Below the pieces are notes generated by a model, which had not been told where the DNA came from, made no database searches, and saw only the letters and a program-made list of their open reading frames with translations. A stretch of DNA of 64,000 nt from Geodermatophilus ruber (GTDB taxonomy: Bacteria; Actinomycetota; Actinomycetes; Mycobacteriales; Geodermatophilaceae): NCBI RefSeq assembly GCF_900114385.1, contig NZ_FOSW01000009.1, forward strand, positions 1-64,000, read 5' to 3'. Within the stretch, counting starts at the first letter, position 1; each line of letters begins with the position of its first letter. Made by a program: the position numbers and the translations under genes. Below are positions 34,291 through 43,740 of this stretch, one piece after another.

Positions 34291-35469
34291 ATGACGACGG
34301 TGCAGAAGCGGCCGGTGGCCGAGGCGGGTCCGAGGGAACCCGAGGCGGTCATCCGGGCGGCCGAGGGCCTGCACGACCTGGTCGACGGCCACGGCGCGCA
34401 GAACGACCGCGAGGGCCGCATCGCCGAGCCGGTCGTCGAGGCGCTGTTCGAGATCGGCGCGATCGGGGTCTTCACCCCGCGGGAGCTCGGCGGCGCCGAG
34501 ATGACCCCGCGGCAGGCGATGGACCTGTTCGGCACCCTCTCCCATGCCGACCCGTCGACGGGCTGGGTCACCATGGCCATGGGCCTGGCGACCGGCCTGG
34601 CCGGTGCGTTCTTCGAGAAGGACGCCGCCCGGGAGCTGTTCGCCACGCCGCGGCTGGGCATCGCCGGCCAGGGCACCAAGCCCGGCCGCGCCGTCCCGGT
34701 GGCCGGCGGTCACCGGATCAGCGGGGACTGGTCGTTCGCCTCCGGCATCAAGCACTGCACCCACCTGCACACCGCCGCCCAGGACGTGCAGACCGGCCAG
34801 ACGCGGTTCTTCATCGTGCCGGTCGAGCAGGTCACCTTCATCGAGAACTGGGACGTCCTGGGCCTGCGCGGCACCGGCAGCATCGACTACACGCTCGAGG
34901 ACTGCTTCGTCCCGCTCGACCACAGCTACCCCTCGCTCAGCACCGAGCCGGTCACCGGCGGGGCCCTCTACCGGATCGGCATCGGCAACTTCGCCAGCAT
35001 CAACCACGGCGGCTGGGTGCTCGGTGTCGGGCGGCGGTTGCTCGACGAGCTCGCTGCCGTCGTCCGCGCCAAGGCCGGCCTGCCCGGGGCGCAGACCGAC
35101 ACCGTCGCCTTCGCCGAGCACTACGCCAGGGCCGAGGCGAAGCTGCGGGCAGCCAAGGCCCTCCTCTACGAGGTGTGGGAGGAGATCGAGGAGGCGCTGC
35201 TGCGCGGCGGGGAGATCCCGCTGCGGCTGCAGACGCTCAACCGGGTGGCGCTGCACAACGCCACGTTCTCCGTCGCCGAGATCGCCCAGTTCGTCTACAC
35301 GTCGGCCGGCAGTGACGCGCTGCGCAGCGGCACGATCCAGCGGCTGTTCCGGGACGTGCACGGTGGTACCCAGCACGTGTCGTCCTCGCCGCTGATCATG
35401 CAGTCCGCCGGCCTGGAGCTGGCCGGGCTGGCCGAGGGGAAGCGCTGGGTGCACTTCTCCCTGAGGTGA
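34291..35469 (+). CDS. acyl-CoA-dehydrogenase-fold flavoprotein (probable monooxygenase), second copy
   Basis: A 392-residue homologue of the protein at 7334. It has GDWSFASGIKHCTHLH, the diagnostic GLRGTGSIDYTLED and a C-terminal region VYTSAGSDALRSGTIQRLF with FRDVHGGTQHV, which resembles the HsaA/DszC-type monooxygenase branch. It would use reduced flavin from a separate reductase that is not adjacent. The gene is followed by a solute-binding lipoprotein gene, repeating the layout at 6-9.7 kb. Confidence 0.82.
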   Translation: MTTVQKRPVAEAGPREPEAVIRAAEGLHDLVDGHGAQNDREGRIAEPVVEALFEIGAIGVFTPRELGGAEMTPRQAMDLFGTLSHADPSTGWVTMAMGLATGLAGAFFEKDAARELFATPRLGIAGQGTKPGRAVPVAGGHRISGDWSFASGIKHCTHLHTAAQDVQTGQTRFFIVPVEQVTFIENWDVLGLRGTGSIDYTLEDCFVPLDHSYPSLSTEPVTGGALYRIGIGNFASINHGGWVLGVGRRLLDELAAVVRAKAGLPGAQTDTVAFAEHYARAEAKLRAAKALLYEVWEEIEEALLRGGEIPLRLQTLNRVALHNATFSVAEIAQFVYTSAGSDALRSGTIQRLFRDVHGGTQHVSSSPLIMQSAGLELAGLAEGKRWVHFSLR

Positions 35470-35525
35470 CGTCGGTTCGGCGGAGCGGAACTTCCTCCGC
35501 GATGATTGCAGCATGAGAAATAAGT

Positions 35526-35540
35526 GACGTAGCTTACGTC
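35526..35540. promoter_or_regulatory. perfect palindrome GACGTA-GCT-TACGTC
   Basis: A 15-base inverted repeat in the gap before the second solute-binding-protein gene, in locally AT-richer DNA. A candidate operator or promoter element for that gene. Confidence 0.45.
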
Positions 35541-35585
35541 CGCCGTCCGCCTGGACGGACCCCGCACGATGCCCCGAGGAGACCG

Positions 35586-36578
35586 ATGAAGCTCTCGCGA
35601 GCCGCCTGGACGGCGCTCACCGCTGCCGCGCTCATGGCGACCACCGCCTGCGGCGGGTCCGCCGACGGCGGCGGGACCGACGCGGCCGGCGCCACGGAGG
35701 AGGGCGGCCTGACGACGCTCACCATGGCCGAGACGCCGGGCGGGCCCTACTCCTTCGTGGCCTACGGCGTCCAGCGCGGGCACTTCGAGGACGAGGGCAT
35801 CGACCTGCAGGCGCAGGTGAACCCCGGCGGCGGCACCGCGACCGTGCCGGCTCTCCTGCAGGGGGACTTCGACGTCCTGGGCCTGGACCTGGTCTCGGCG
35901 CTCACCAGCATCGGCCGCGACCTGCCGCTCACGATGGTCGCCGCCGGCAGTGCCACCTCCGAGGAGGCCGACGGCGACTTCGCCGCGGTGCTCGTGCGGG
36001 CCGACAGCCCGATCCAGGGCCCGGAGGACCTCGACGGCGTCCGGATGGGCGTCAACGCGCTGCGCAACGTCAACGACCTGGCGATCGGCCGGATCCGCGA
36101 CGAGCAGGGCTTCGCGGAGGACGCGATCAGCCCGGTCGAGCTGCCCTTCCCGGAGATCCTGGCCGCGATCGACCGCGGGGACGTCGACGCCGGCATCGTC
36201 ATCGAGCCGTTCGCGACCATCGGCCAGAACCAGGGCATGCGCGTCGTCCACCGCCCGTGGTGGGGGATCGAGCCGGGCCTGCAGATCGGGACCATGGTGA
36301 TGACCGAGGAGGCGGTGGCCGCCGACCCCGAGGTGGCCGAGGCCTTCTCCCGGGCGGTGCAGGCCACCGCCGACGACATCCGCGAGGACCCGGATTCCTT
36401 CCGCGCGGCCCTGCCCGAGCTCATCGACCTCGATCCGGCGCTGGCCCAGGGGATCAACCTGATCCAGTGGCGCGGGAAGAACGACCGGGAATCGATCGAG
36501 ACCTTCGGTCAGCTCATGGTCAGGTACGGCCTGCTCGAGGAGGAGATCGACTACGACGCGGCGATCCTCGACGACTGA
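35586..36578 (+). CDS. SsuA/NMT1-type solute-binding lipoprotein (second)
   Basis: A 330-residue extracytoplasmic binding protein with a lipoprotein signal ending in a lipobox-like MATTAC. It shares GPEDLDGVRMGVNAL and LPFPEILAAIDRGDVDA with the protein at 8741, so the two are paralogues. Again no ABC permease or ATPase gene is adjacent. A palindrome lies upstream and a strong terminator follows, so it is transcribed on its own or with the flavoprotein. The ligand is unknown. Confidence 0.87.
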   Translation: MKLSRAAWTALTAAALMATTACGGSADGGGTDAAGATEEGGLTTLTMAETPGGPYSFVAYGVQRGHFEDEGIDLQAQVNPGGGTATVPALLQGDFDVLGLDLVSALTSIGRDLPLTMVAAGSATSEEADGDFAAVLVRADSPIQGPEDLDGVRMGVNALRNVNDLAIGRIRDEQGFAEDAISPVELPFPEILAAIDRGDVDAGIVIEPFATIGQNQGMRVVHRPWWGIEPGLQIGTMVMTEEAVAADPEVAEAFSRAVQATADDIREDPDSFRAALPELIDLDPALAQGINLIQWRGKNDRESIETFGQLMVRYGLLEEEIDYDAAILDD

Positions 36579-36587
36579 CGACGTGCG

Positions 36588-36626
36588 GCCCGGTGCGGCG
36601 CCTGCTCGGCAGGCGCCGCACCGGGC
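36588..36626 (+). terminator. 18-base-pair terminator hairpin
   Basis: The arms pair perfectly over 18 bases (CCCGGTGCGGCGCCTGC and complement plus one G-C pair) with a TCG loop, starting ten bases after the binding-protein stop. Confidence 0.75.
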
Positions 36627-36651
36627 GCCCGGCTGCGATGACAGGAGCCCC

Positions 36652-37521
36652 ATGACGACGGCCGTGCCCGTCCTGCCCACCGGCGGCCCTCAGCTGGTCG
36701 ACGTCCCGGCCGAGGACGGCGTCCTGCTGCAGGGACTGCTGTACCCGCCGCCCCCGGAACCCGTCGCGGCGGTGCTGCACGTGCACGGCAAGGGCGGCAA
36801 CTTCTACTCCGGCCCACCCCGCACGCTGCCGCCGCTGGTCGCCCCCGATCGCTTCGTCCACCTCGCGCTCAACCTGCGCTGCCACGACCTGGCCTACAGC
36901 CGGCTCGGCGACGCCGCCGGCATCGCCACCGGTCGCGAGGCGGCCTACGGGGGCATGTGGGAACGGCTGGACGACGGCCCGACCGACCTCCGCGCGGGCG
37001 TGTCCTGGCTGCGCGAGCGCACCGGCCTCCCGGTGTTCGTCGTCGGCCACTCCGCCGGCGGCTACTTCCTGGGCGACTGGTCACCCGGCCCCGAGGAGGT
37101 GGCCGGGCGGGTCTTCCTCTCCCCGCTGACCTCCGTCCGGTTCCCCCTGTCGGCGTGGTTCACCGACGACGCGGCGCTGGACCGGGCACGGGCGCAGGCG
37201 CAGCAGCTCGTCGACCGCGGGGACGGCCACCTGCTGCTGCCCGTGCCGGCCTGGTACTTCGCCATCTCCGCCGACTCGTTCCTCGAGCGGCTCGCGGAGC
37301 GCCCCGGCCGCTGGCTGGACGGGTGCAACGCCTCGCCGGTACCGCTGCTGCTCGCCTGGGGCGGCGCGGAGACCCGGGCCGCGGCCTGGCGGGAGCTCTT
37401 CGACCGCATGACGGTCCCGGACCGGGTGTGCGCGGAGCTCCCGGGCGCCGGGCACGAGTACGGCGGCCAGGAGGCGGCGCTCGCGGGGGAGATCACCCGC
37501 TTCGTCGACGCGCGGGTCTGA
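36652..37521 (+). CDS. alpha/beta hydrolase
   Basis: A 289-residue alpha/beta hydrolase with nucleophile elbow GHSAGG (about residue 127) and a late histidine in GAGHEYGG. The acid residue is probably in LLLAWGGAETRAA, where the usual Asp is replaced by Glu or lies nearby, so it is uncertain. ATG 36652 follows AGGAG. No signal peptide is present. The HVHGKGGNFYSGPPR strand resembles uncharacterised DUF1749/UPF0227-like esterases. The substrate is unknown, although the neighbouring monooxygenase may supply an ester. Confidence 0.8.
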   Translation: MTTAVPVLPTGGPQLVDVPAEDGVLLQGLLYPPPPEPVAAVLHVHGKGGNFYSGPPRTLPPLVAPDRFVHLALNLRCHDLAYSRLGDAAGIATGREAAYGGMWERLDDGPTDLRAGVSWLRERTGLPVFVVGHSAGGYFLGDWSPGPEEVAGRVFLSPLTSVRFPLSAWFTDDAALDRARAQAQQLVDRGDGHLLLPVPAWYFAISADSFLERLAERPGRWLDGCNASPVPLLLAWGGAETRAAAWRELFDRMTVPDRVCAELPGAGHEYGGQEAALAGEITRFVDARV

Positions 37522-37606
37522 CGCCGGGGCCCCTGGCAGGCCCGCCTCGGTCACGACGGCCCCGAGGTGGGGCGCGACGAACTGGAGGGGTGATCGGCGG
37601 GCCGGC

Positions 37607-38461
37607 TCAGTCGTAGGTGTGGAAGCCGCGGCCGGTCTTGCGGCCGAGCTCGCCGGCGGCGACCTTGTCGCGGAGCAGCTGCGGCGGGGCGAACCGCTCG
37701 CCGAGGGTGCGGTGCAGGTACTCCGCGATGGCCAGCCGGACGTCGAGGCCGACCAGGTCGGTGGAGCGCAGCGGCCCCATCGGGTGGCGGTAGCCCAGCT
37801 CCATCGCCGTGTCGATGGCCTCGGCGTCGGCGACGCCCTCCTCGAGCATCCGGATCGCCTCGAGGCCCAGCAGCACGCCGAGCCGGGAGGAGGCGAAGCC
37901 GGGGGAGTCGTTGACGACGACGTCGGTCTTGCCCAGGGCCCGCACCCAGCCCCCGGCGGTGCCGACCAGCTCGGGGGCGGTCTCCGGGGCGACGACCACC
38001 TCCACCAGCTTCGAGGCCGGCACCGGGTTGAAGAAGTGCAGGCCGAGGAAGCGGGCGGGGCGCTCCAGCGCCGCGGCCAGCTCGGTGACCGACAGGGAAC
38101 TGGTGTTGGTGGCCAGCACGGCCTCGGGTCCCACGGCGGCCTCGGCGGCGCGGAGCACCTCGGCCTTCAGGTCGGCCCGCTCGGGCACCGCCTCGACCAC
38201 CAGACCGGTGGCCGGGTCCAGCTCGGTGGGGGAGTCCAGCAGGGTGAGCCGGCCCAGGGCGGTGGCGACGTCACCGTCGAGCTTCCCCCGCCGGGCGGCC
38301 TCCTCCAGGCCGTCGGCGATCCGGTTGTGCGCAGCCTGCGCGGCGTCCCCGCCGGCCTCGACGACGGCGACGCGGGCACCGGCGGCCAGGAACACCTGCG
38401 CGATCCCGGCACCCATCCGGCCGCCGCCGATCACGCCGACGGCGGCGGGCACGCGGCTCAC
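37607..38461 (-). CDS. 3-hydroxyacyl-CoA dehydrogenase
   Basis: A 284-residue NAD-dependent dehydrogenase that oxidises 3-hydroxyacyl-CoA to 3-ketoacyl-CoA. It has the Rossmann motif GVIGGGRMGAGIAQVF, NTSSLSVTELA with the catalytic region, the histidine in GLHFFNPVP, and the C-terminal domain ASSRLGVLLGLEAIRML. GTG 38461 is chosen because GGAGA lies just upstream and the length is normal; the frame is open to 38524. It follows the E2 gene of the 2-oxoacid dehydrogenase operon by about 100 bases and could work on the acyl-CoAs that operon produces. Confidence 0.92.
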   Translation of the reverse strand: MSRVPAAVGVIGGGRMGAGIAQVFLAAGARVAVVEAGGDAAQAAHNRIADGLEEAARRGKLDGDVATALGRLTLLDSPTELDPATGLVVEAVPERADLKAEVLRAAEAAVGPEAVLATNTSSLSVTELAAALERPARFLGLHFFNPVPASKLVEVVVAPETAPELVGTAGGWVRALGKTDVVVNDSPGFASSRLGVLLGLEAIRMLEEGVADAEAIDTAMELGYRHPMGPLRSTDLVGLDVRLAIAEYLHRTLGERFAPPQLLRDKVAAGELGRKTGRGFHTYD

Positions 38462-38561
38462 AGCGTCTCCGCAGGACGGCTGGACATGGGATCTCCTCGA
38501 TCTGTCGGAGCGCAACGGCTGCATTGTCCGCGAGCCGGAGCTCGCCCGTGGGCGCGGGCGC

Positions 38562-39959
38562 TCAGAACTCGGCGAGCGCGCGGATCGGCGACTCGACGCA
38601 GTCGGCGACGAACCGCAGGAAGCCCCCCGCCGTGCCGCCGTCGCAGACCCGGTGGTCGAAGGCGAGGGTGAGCTGGGTGACCGATCGGACGGCCAGCTCG
38701 CCGTCGACGACCCAGGGCCGGTCGATGATCCGGCCGATGCCGAGGATCGCGACCTCGGGGTGGTTGATGATCGCGGCCGAACCGTCGACGCCGAACACGC
38801 CGTAGTTGTTGACCGTGAAGGTCCCCCCGGTGAGGTCCGCCGGCGCGAGCCGGCCGGTGCGTCCCTGGGCGGTCCGCTCCTCGAGGGCGTCGGAGAGGTC
38901 GCGGGTCGACATGCGATGGGCGTTCCGCACGACGGGGACCACCAGACCCCGGTCGGTCTGCGCCGCGAACCCCAGGTGGACCGCGTCGGACAGGACGATC
39001 TCCTCGCCCTCCACCCGTCCGTTGAGCTCGGGGAACCGGCCGAGGCCGAGGACGGCGAACCGGGCCACGAGGGACAGCAGGCTGACCGGCCGGTCCGGTT
39101 CGTAGCCGTTGAGGGTCCGGCGGGCGGCCAGCAGCTCGGTCGCGTCCACGTCGACCCAGACGGTGGCCTCCGGGATCTCGCGGCGCGACCGGCTCAGCTT
39201 GTCGGCCACGGCCTTGCGGACGCCGCGCAGGCGGATCCGCCGCTCGTCCGTGCCCGGCTCGCCGGCGTCGGTGCGGATCGGGGCGTCCGCTGGCTCGACC
39301 ACCGGCTGTTCGGCCGGCGTCGCCGCGGACCCGGCTGCCCGGGCGGCCAGCGCGTCCTTGAGGTCCTGCCGCGTGATCGTCCCGCCCCGTCCGGTCCCCG
39401 GGACCTGACGCAGGTCGATCCCCTCGAGGCGGGCGAGTCGTCGCACGATCGGCGAGATGACCGCGACGGCCGTGGTGGGCTCGGGTGCCCCGGGCCCCGG
39501 CGGCGCGGCGGGTTCGGCGTTCACGGGACGCCCGGCGCGTCGTCCGCTGCGCCGGCGGCGCGGTGCTGCGGAGGTGCCGTACCCGATCAGGACGTTGCCG
39601 CTGCTCTCCTCGGCTGCGGCAGCGCCGTCCGGCGGGTCGGGCGTCACCGCGCCCGGTTCGCGGAAGCCGCGCTGCCCGGGCCTTGGGTCGGTCGGCGGCG
39701 TCGGCACCGGTGCGTCGATCTCGGAGGCGGCCCCCACCTCGACGAGGGGACTGCCGACGGTCAGCACCGACCCTGCGGCGCCGTGCCGCTTGGTGACCAC
39801 ACCGGCGAAGGGCACCGGCACCTCCACCGTCGCCTTCGCCGTCTCCACCTCGACGATCGGCTGGTCGACGACGACGGTCTGGCCCTCCTCCACCAGCCAG
39901 GTCACGATCTCCGCCTCGGTGAGCCCCTCCCCGAGGTCCGGGAGCAGGAAGACGGGCAT
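38562..39959 (-). CDS. branched-chain 2-oxoacid dehydrogenase E2 (dihydrolipoyl acyltransferase)
   Basis: A 465-residue E2 core enzyme. It has one lipoyl domain with the lipoylated lysine in VETAKATVEV (K42), a Pro/Ala/Arg-rich linker, a peripheral-subunit-binding domain (SPIVRRLARLEGIDLRQV) and the catalytic acyltransferase domain ending with the HxxxDG motif (FDHRVCDGG). It transfers the acyl group from lipoamide to CoA. It begins at ATG 39959, one base before the E1-beta stop on the same strand. The E3 gene is not in the window. Confidence 0.93.
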   Translation of the reverse strand: MPVFLLPDLGEGLTEAEIVTWLVEEGQTVVVDQPIVEVETAKATVEVPVPFAGVVTKRHGAAGSVLTVGSPLVEVGAASEIDAPVPTPPTDPRPGQRGFREPGAVTPDPPDGAAAAEESSGNVLIGYGTSAAPRRRRSGRRAGRPVNAEPAAPPGPGAPEPTTAVAVISPIVRRLARLEGIDLRQVPGTGRGGTITRQDLKDALAARAAGSAATPAEQPVVEPADAPIRTDAGEPGTDERRIRLRGVRKAVADKLSRSRREIPEATVWVDVDATELLAARRTLNGYEPDRPVSLLSLVARFAVLGLGRFPELNGRVEGEEIVLSDAVHLGFAAQTDRGLVVPVVRNAHRMSTRDLSDALEERTAQGRTGRLAPADLTGGTFTVNNYGVFGVDGSAAIINHPEVAILGIGRIIDRPWVVDGELAVRSVTQLTLAFDHRVCDGGTAGGFLRFVADCVESPIRALAEF

Positions 39960-39960
39960 G

Positions 39961-40995
39961 TCAGTACCCCTTCCGCGGCGGCTCGACCTGGTCGTCCCAC
40001 TGGAGGCGGGCGACCGCGTCGAGGATGCGGTCGACGCTGGGCAGGTGGTGCTCCTCGAGCTTGGGTGCCGGGTAGGGGATGTCGAAGCCCGTGACACGCA
40101 GGACGGGCGCGGCCAGGTGGTGGAAGCACTGCTCGGTCAGCCGGGCCGCGACCTCGGCGCCGTAACCGCCGAAGCGCTGGGCCTCGTGGACGACGACCGC
40201 TCGCCCCGTCCTCCGGACCGACGCCGCGACGGTGTCGTCGTCGAACGGAGCGAGGGTGCGCAGGTCGACGACCTCGACGTCCCAGCCCTCCTCGACCGCG
40301 GCCTCGGCCGCCTCCAGGGCCGTGGCGAGCATGCCGCCGTACGCGATCAGGGTGACGTCCGAGCCGGCCCGGCGGACCGCGGCCCGGTCGATCGGCAGCG
40401 GAGCGGCCCCCAGGGTGGTGGTCTCCTTGCTCCAGTAGCGCCGCTTGGGCTCCAGGAAGATGACCGGGTCGGGGCAGTCGATGGCCGCACGCAGCAGGTC
40501 GTAGGCGTCCCCCGGCGTGCCCGGGGCGACGACGCGCAGGCCCGAGGTGTGCGTGTAGTAGGCCTCCGACGAGTCGCAGTGGTGCTCCACGCCGCCGATG
40601 CCGCCGCCGTACGGGACGCGGATGACGACCGGCAGGCCGACCGCGCCGCGGGTGCGGTTGCGCATCTTCGCCAGATGGCTGGTCACCTGCTCGAACGCGG
40701 GGTAGGCGAACGCGTCGAACTGCATCTCGACGACGGGCAGCAGCCCGTTCATCGCCATGCCGATGGCCGTACCGACGATCCCGCTCTCGGCCAGGGGGGT
40801 GTCGAAGACCCGCCGGTCGCCGAACCGGGCGGCGAGCCCGTCGGTGATGCGGAAGACGCCGCCGAGGGTCCCCACGTCCTCCCCGAAGACGAGCACGCGG
40901 TCGTCGGCCTCGAGGGCGTCGGCCAGGGCGCGGTTCAGGGCGCTCGCCATGGTCACGGGGGCCGCGGCCGGGGGAGCGCCCAGGGTCGCGGTCAC
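39961..40995 (-). CDS. 2-oxoacid dehydrogenase E1, beta subunit
   Basis: A 344-residue beta subunit of thiamine-diphosphate E1. It has FGEDVGTLGGVFRITDGL, VEMQFDAFAYPAFEQ and RVPYGGGIGG, typical of the BkdB/AcoB/PdhB family. It overlaps the alpha gene by four bases (ATGA). Together they decarboxylate a 2-oxoacid (branched-chain or pyruvate-like) and load E2. Confidence 0.93.
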   Translation of the reverse strand: MTATLGAPPAAAPVTMASALNRALADALEADDRVLVFGEDVGTLGGVFRITDGLAARFGDRRVFDTPLAESGIVGTAIGMAMNGLLPVVEMQFDAFAYPAFEQVTSHLAKMRNRTRGAVGLPVVIRVPYGGGIGGVEHHCDSSEAYYTHTSGLRVVAPGTPGDAYDLLRAAIDCPDPVIFLEPKRRYWSKETTTLGAAPLPIDRAAVRRAGSDVTLIAYGGMLATALEAAEAAVEEGWDVEVVDLRTLAPFDDDTVAASVRRTGRAVVVHEAQRFGGYGAEVAARLTEQCFHHLAAPVLRVTGFDIPYPAPKLEEHHLPSVDRILDAVARLQWDDQVEPPRKGY

Positions 40996-42125
40996 TCCGC
41001 CTCCTGCAGCAGCTCGTCGGTCAGCAGCTGCTGCTGGGCACGCAACTGCAGGGTGGGCTGGGCGTAGACGTGCTGGAAGAGGCTCATCGGGTCCACCTCG
41101 ACGTCGGCGTTCATGCCGGCGCGGACGCGGGACGCGAGCCCCTCGGCCTCGGCGGTGATCGCTGCGCGCGCGTCCTCGCCGAGGAGTCCGCGGGCGGTGA
41201 GGTAGCGCTCCAACCGGTCGATCGGGTCCCTCTCCAGCCAGGCGGCGACCTCGGCGTCGTCGCGGTACCGCTGCGCGTCGTCAGCGTTGGTGTGCGACTC
41301 GATCCGGTAGGTCAGGGCCTCGATCAGCGTGGGCCCGTGGCCGGTGGCGGCGCGCTCGACGGCCTCCCGGACGACCACGTGGACCGCTGCCGCGTCGTTG
41401 CCGTCCACCAGCACCGACGGCATCCCGTAGCCGATGCCCTTGTGCGCGAGGGACGGCGCCGCCGTCTGCTTCGCCAGGGGCACGCTGATCGCGTAGCCGT
41501 TGTTCTGCACCAGGAACACGACGGGCGACTTCCACACGGCGGCGAAGTTCAACGCCTCGTGGGTGTCCCCTTCGCTGGTGGCGCCGTCGCCCAGCAGCAC
41601 GAGGGCCACGGTGTCCTCGCCCTTCACCGTTGCGGCGTGCGCCAGCCCGACGGCGTGGAGGGTGTTGGTCGCCAGCGGGGTGCACTGCGGCGCCACCCGG
41701 TACTCGTACGGGTCGTAGCCCAGGTGCCAGTCACCGCGCAGCAGCGTCAGCGTCTCCATCGGGTCGACACCCCGCGTGACCAGCGCGACCGAGTCCCGGT
41801 AGGTGGGGAACAGCCAGTCCTGCGGCCGCAGCGCGACGACGGCCCCGACCTCGCACGCCTCCTGCCCCCGGGACGACGGGTAGACCGCGAGCCGGCCCTG
41901 CTTGGTCAGCGCCGTCGCCTGGGCGTCGAATCGGCGCCCGACGACCATGCGGCGGTACAGGTCGAGGAGGACGTCCTCCTCGGGCATCGAGAGGCGGGAG
42001 TCGACCTCCCGGCCGTTCGCGTCGAGCAGGTGCAGCGGCGTCGGCGTCGGCAGGAGGGCCTCCGGGTGCCGGTCCGAGAGCTCCTCCGGGAGCTGGGCCG
42101 ATTCCGGCACTGGTGGAGCGACCAC
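40992..42125 (-). CDS. 2-oxoacid dehydrogenase E1, alpha subunit
   Basis: A 377-residue alpha subunit. The thiamine-diphosphate motif is GDGATSEGDTHEALNFA, preceded by YPSSRGQEACEVG. The phosphorylation-loop-like segment YRIESHTNADDAQRY is typical of branched-chain enzymes. GTG 42125 is chosen because GGAGG sits five bases before it; the frame is open to a TTG at 42161. The gene is first in the alpha-beta-E2-dehydrogenase operon. An Lrp-family gene lies 140 bases upstream, like the BkdR-bkd arrangement. Confidence 0.92.
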   Translation of the reverse strand: MVAPPVPESAQLPEELSDRHPEALLPTPTPLHLLDANGREVDSRLSMPEEDVLLDLYRRMVVGRRFDAQATALTKQGRLAVYPSSRGQEACEVGAVVALRPQDWLFPTYRDSVALVTRGVDPMETLTLLRGDWHLGYDPYEYRVAPQCTPLATNTLHAVGLAHAATVKGEDTVALVLLGDGATSEGDTHEALNFAAVWKSPVVFLVQNNGYAISVPLAKQTAAPSLAHKGIGYGMPSVLVDGNDAAAVHVVVREAVERAATGHGPTLIEALTYRIESHTNADDAQRYRDDAEVAAWLERDPIDRLERYLTARGLLGEDARAAITAEAEGLASRVRAGMNADVEVDPMSLFQHVYAQPTLQLRAQQQLLTDELLQEAE

Positions 42126-42265
42126 GGCTACCTCCGCAGATGAGCGAGACAGATCGCGCAACTGTCGGACGCAGCCCGGCCATGCGTCCAGGGTCCCGGA
42201 TCGAAACCGGACGACCGGTCAAGATCACGGGGGAGGGCGCGGCGGCGCGGGACTGATGGCTGCCG

Positions 42266-42778
42266 CTACGGCCCGGTGCCGACCGTCCGTCCGGCCGGAG
42301 CGTCGCCCACCTCGTCGAGGATCAGGATGGTGTGCGTCGCCCGGACGCTGGGGATCGCCTGGAGGCGGTTGAGGACGAGATCGCGGAGTGCCGCCGCGTC
42401 GGAGGTCCGGACCAGCAGCACGAGGTCGTACTCGCCGGAGACGAGAGTCGCGTGCCAGACCTCCGGGATCGCGCAGATGCGCTCGCGCACCTCCTTCCAC
42501 GTCTGCTGGGCGATGCGCAGGTGGACCAGCGCTGAGACCGACAACCCCAGCCGGTCGGGGTCGACGCGGGCCTGGTAGCCCAGGAGAACGCCGTCGCGCT
42601 CCAGGCGCTGGACGCGTGCGTGCACCGCCGCGCGGGAGACGTGCACCTGCTCGGCGAGGGCGCGGACCGACAGGCGGCCATCAGCGCGCAGCGCGTCCAC
42701 GATCCGCCGGTCGATGTCGTCCAACGGGGATGGCCGCGCCCCGGTGGACACGGGGCGCTCGGGATCCTGCTCCGTCAC
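42266..42778 (-). CDS. Lrp/AsnC-family regulator, likely of the 2-oxoacid dehydrogenase operon
   Basis: A 170-residue protein with the AsnC-type helix-turn-helix ([35 protein letters not shown]) and an ACT-like RAM domain that binds amino acids ([13 protein letters not shown]). It starts at GTG 42778 and overlaps the previous gene by four bases. It lies upstream of the E1-alpha gene, so control by branched-chain amino acids or their keto-acids is likely, as with BkdR. Confidence 0.9.
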   Translation of the reverse strand: MTEQDPERPVSTGARPSPLDDIDRRIVDALRADGRLSVRALAEQVHVSRAAVHARVQRLERDGVLLGYQARVDPDRLGLSVSALVHLRIAQQTWKEVRERICAIPEVWHATLVSGEYDLVLLVRTSDAAALRDLVLNRLQAIPSVRATHTILILDEVGDAPAGRTVGTGP

Positions 42779-43641
42779 GGGGAGCAGTCTGACCGACGTC
42801 CCGGTCCGCTCCGGACGGGTAGCGGTGGCGCGGAGCGAGGCGGGGCCGCCGCCCGCGGCGGTCGGCCCGGCCCGGGTGGGCCGGCGAAGGCCTGGGCCAG
42901 GTCCAGCCACCGGTCGGCGTCGGCGCCCACGGCCTGCAGGGCGAGGTCGTCGCGGTGCCGGCGCTGGGTGACCCGCAGGCAGAAGTCGAGGGCCGGCCCG
43001 GTGACCCGCTGGGGCGCCTCGGGCGGGCCCCACGTCCAGACCTCGCCGTCCGGACCGGTCAGCTCGACCCGGAACTCCGCGGCCGGGGGTGCCAGGGAGT
43101 GCTGCCGGAAGGCGAAGCCGCGGGTGCGCACCCCCAGATGGGCGACCGCGCGCAGGCGGGAGGTGGCGGGGATCGGCCGGCCGAGGGCGTCGCGGACGTC
43201 GACGCCGTGCGCCCAGGTCTCCATCAGCCGGGCGGTGGCCATCGACGGCGCGCTCATGTCCGGGCCGAACCAGGGCAGCGCCGTGCCCGGCGGCAGCGCG
43301 GTCAGGGCCGAGGCGAGCGTGGCCCGCGCCGTCCGCCACCGGGCGAGCAGTTCCGGCGGGGCGGTGGCCGCGCCCGCCGCGGCCGCGGCGTCCACCGCCG
43401 CGGTGACGTCCGGCGCGCTGGCGACCAGGTCGGTGCGGAACCCCTCCGGGTCGGTGGCCGCCCGCAGCGCCACCTCGTCGGTCCAGACGAGGTGGGCGAT
43501 CTGGTGGGCGACCGTCCAGCCGGCCGCGGGCGTGGGGCTCGCCCACCCTGCGGCCGGCAGCGGGGCCACCAGGTCGTCGAGGTCGCGCCCCTCTTCGGCC
43601 AGGTCGGCGAGCAGGCCGGTCAGCAGGTCCGCGGCCGTCAC
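42775..43641 (-). CDS. TIGR03084-type (DinB/maleylpyruvate-isomerase fold) protein
   Basis: A 288-residue actinobacterial protein of the DinB-like, mycothiol-related fold. It begins [20 protein letters not shown] and contains the diagnostic [20 protein letters not shown] with the putative metal-binding His, then [15 protein letters not shown]. Members are annotated as metal-binding proteins or mycothiol-dependent isomerases; a reaction is not known for this subfamily. The start (GTG 43641) overlaps a 31-codon frame and the stop overlaps the Lrp start. Confidence 0.82.
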   Translation of the reverse strand: MTAADLLTGLLADLAEEGRDLDDLVAPLPAAGWASPTPAAGWTVAHQIAHLVWTDEVALRAATDPEGFRTDLVASAPDVTAAVDAAAAAGAATAPPELLARWRTARATLASALTALPPGTALPWFGPDMSAPSMATARLMETWAHGVDVRDALGRPIPATSRLRAVAHLGVRTRGFAFRQHSLAPPAAEFRVELTGPDGEVWTWGPPEAPQRVTGPALDFCLRVTQRRHRDDLALQAVGADADRWLDLAQAFAGPPGPGRPPRAAAPPRSAPPLPVRSGPGRRSDCSP

Positions 43642-43733
43642 GACGACCGGGCGGGGTTGATGCGGACGCTCGGCACGCGATCGGGTTCGTCGTCGAGCCT
43701 GGCGCAGACCAGGTGGAAGAGCGTGCTGTCCAT
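43638..43733 (-). CDS. 31-residue coupled small ORF with a strong ribosome site
   Basis: ATG 43733 is preceded by GGAGGAG at ideal distance. The product ([20 protein letters not shown], then [10 protein letters not shown]) is a plausible folded peptide. Its stop overlaps the GTG of the next gene in a GTGA arrangement. It may be a leader peptide that couples translation of the TIGR03084 gene, or a small protein of its own. The DNA before the ribosome site is a tandem hexamer repeat. Confidence 0.45.
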   Translation of the reverse strand: MDSTLFHLVCARLDDEPDRVPSVRINPARSS

Positions 43734-43740
43734 GGTTCTC

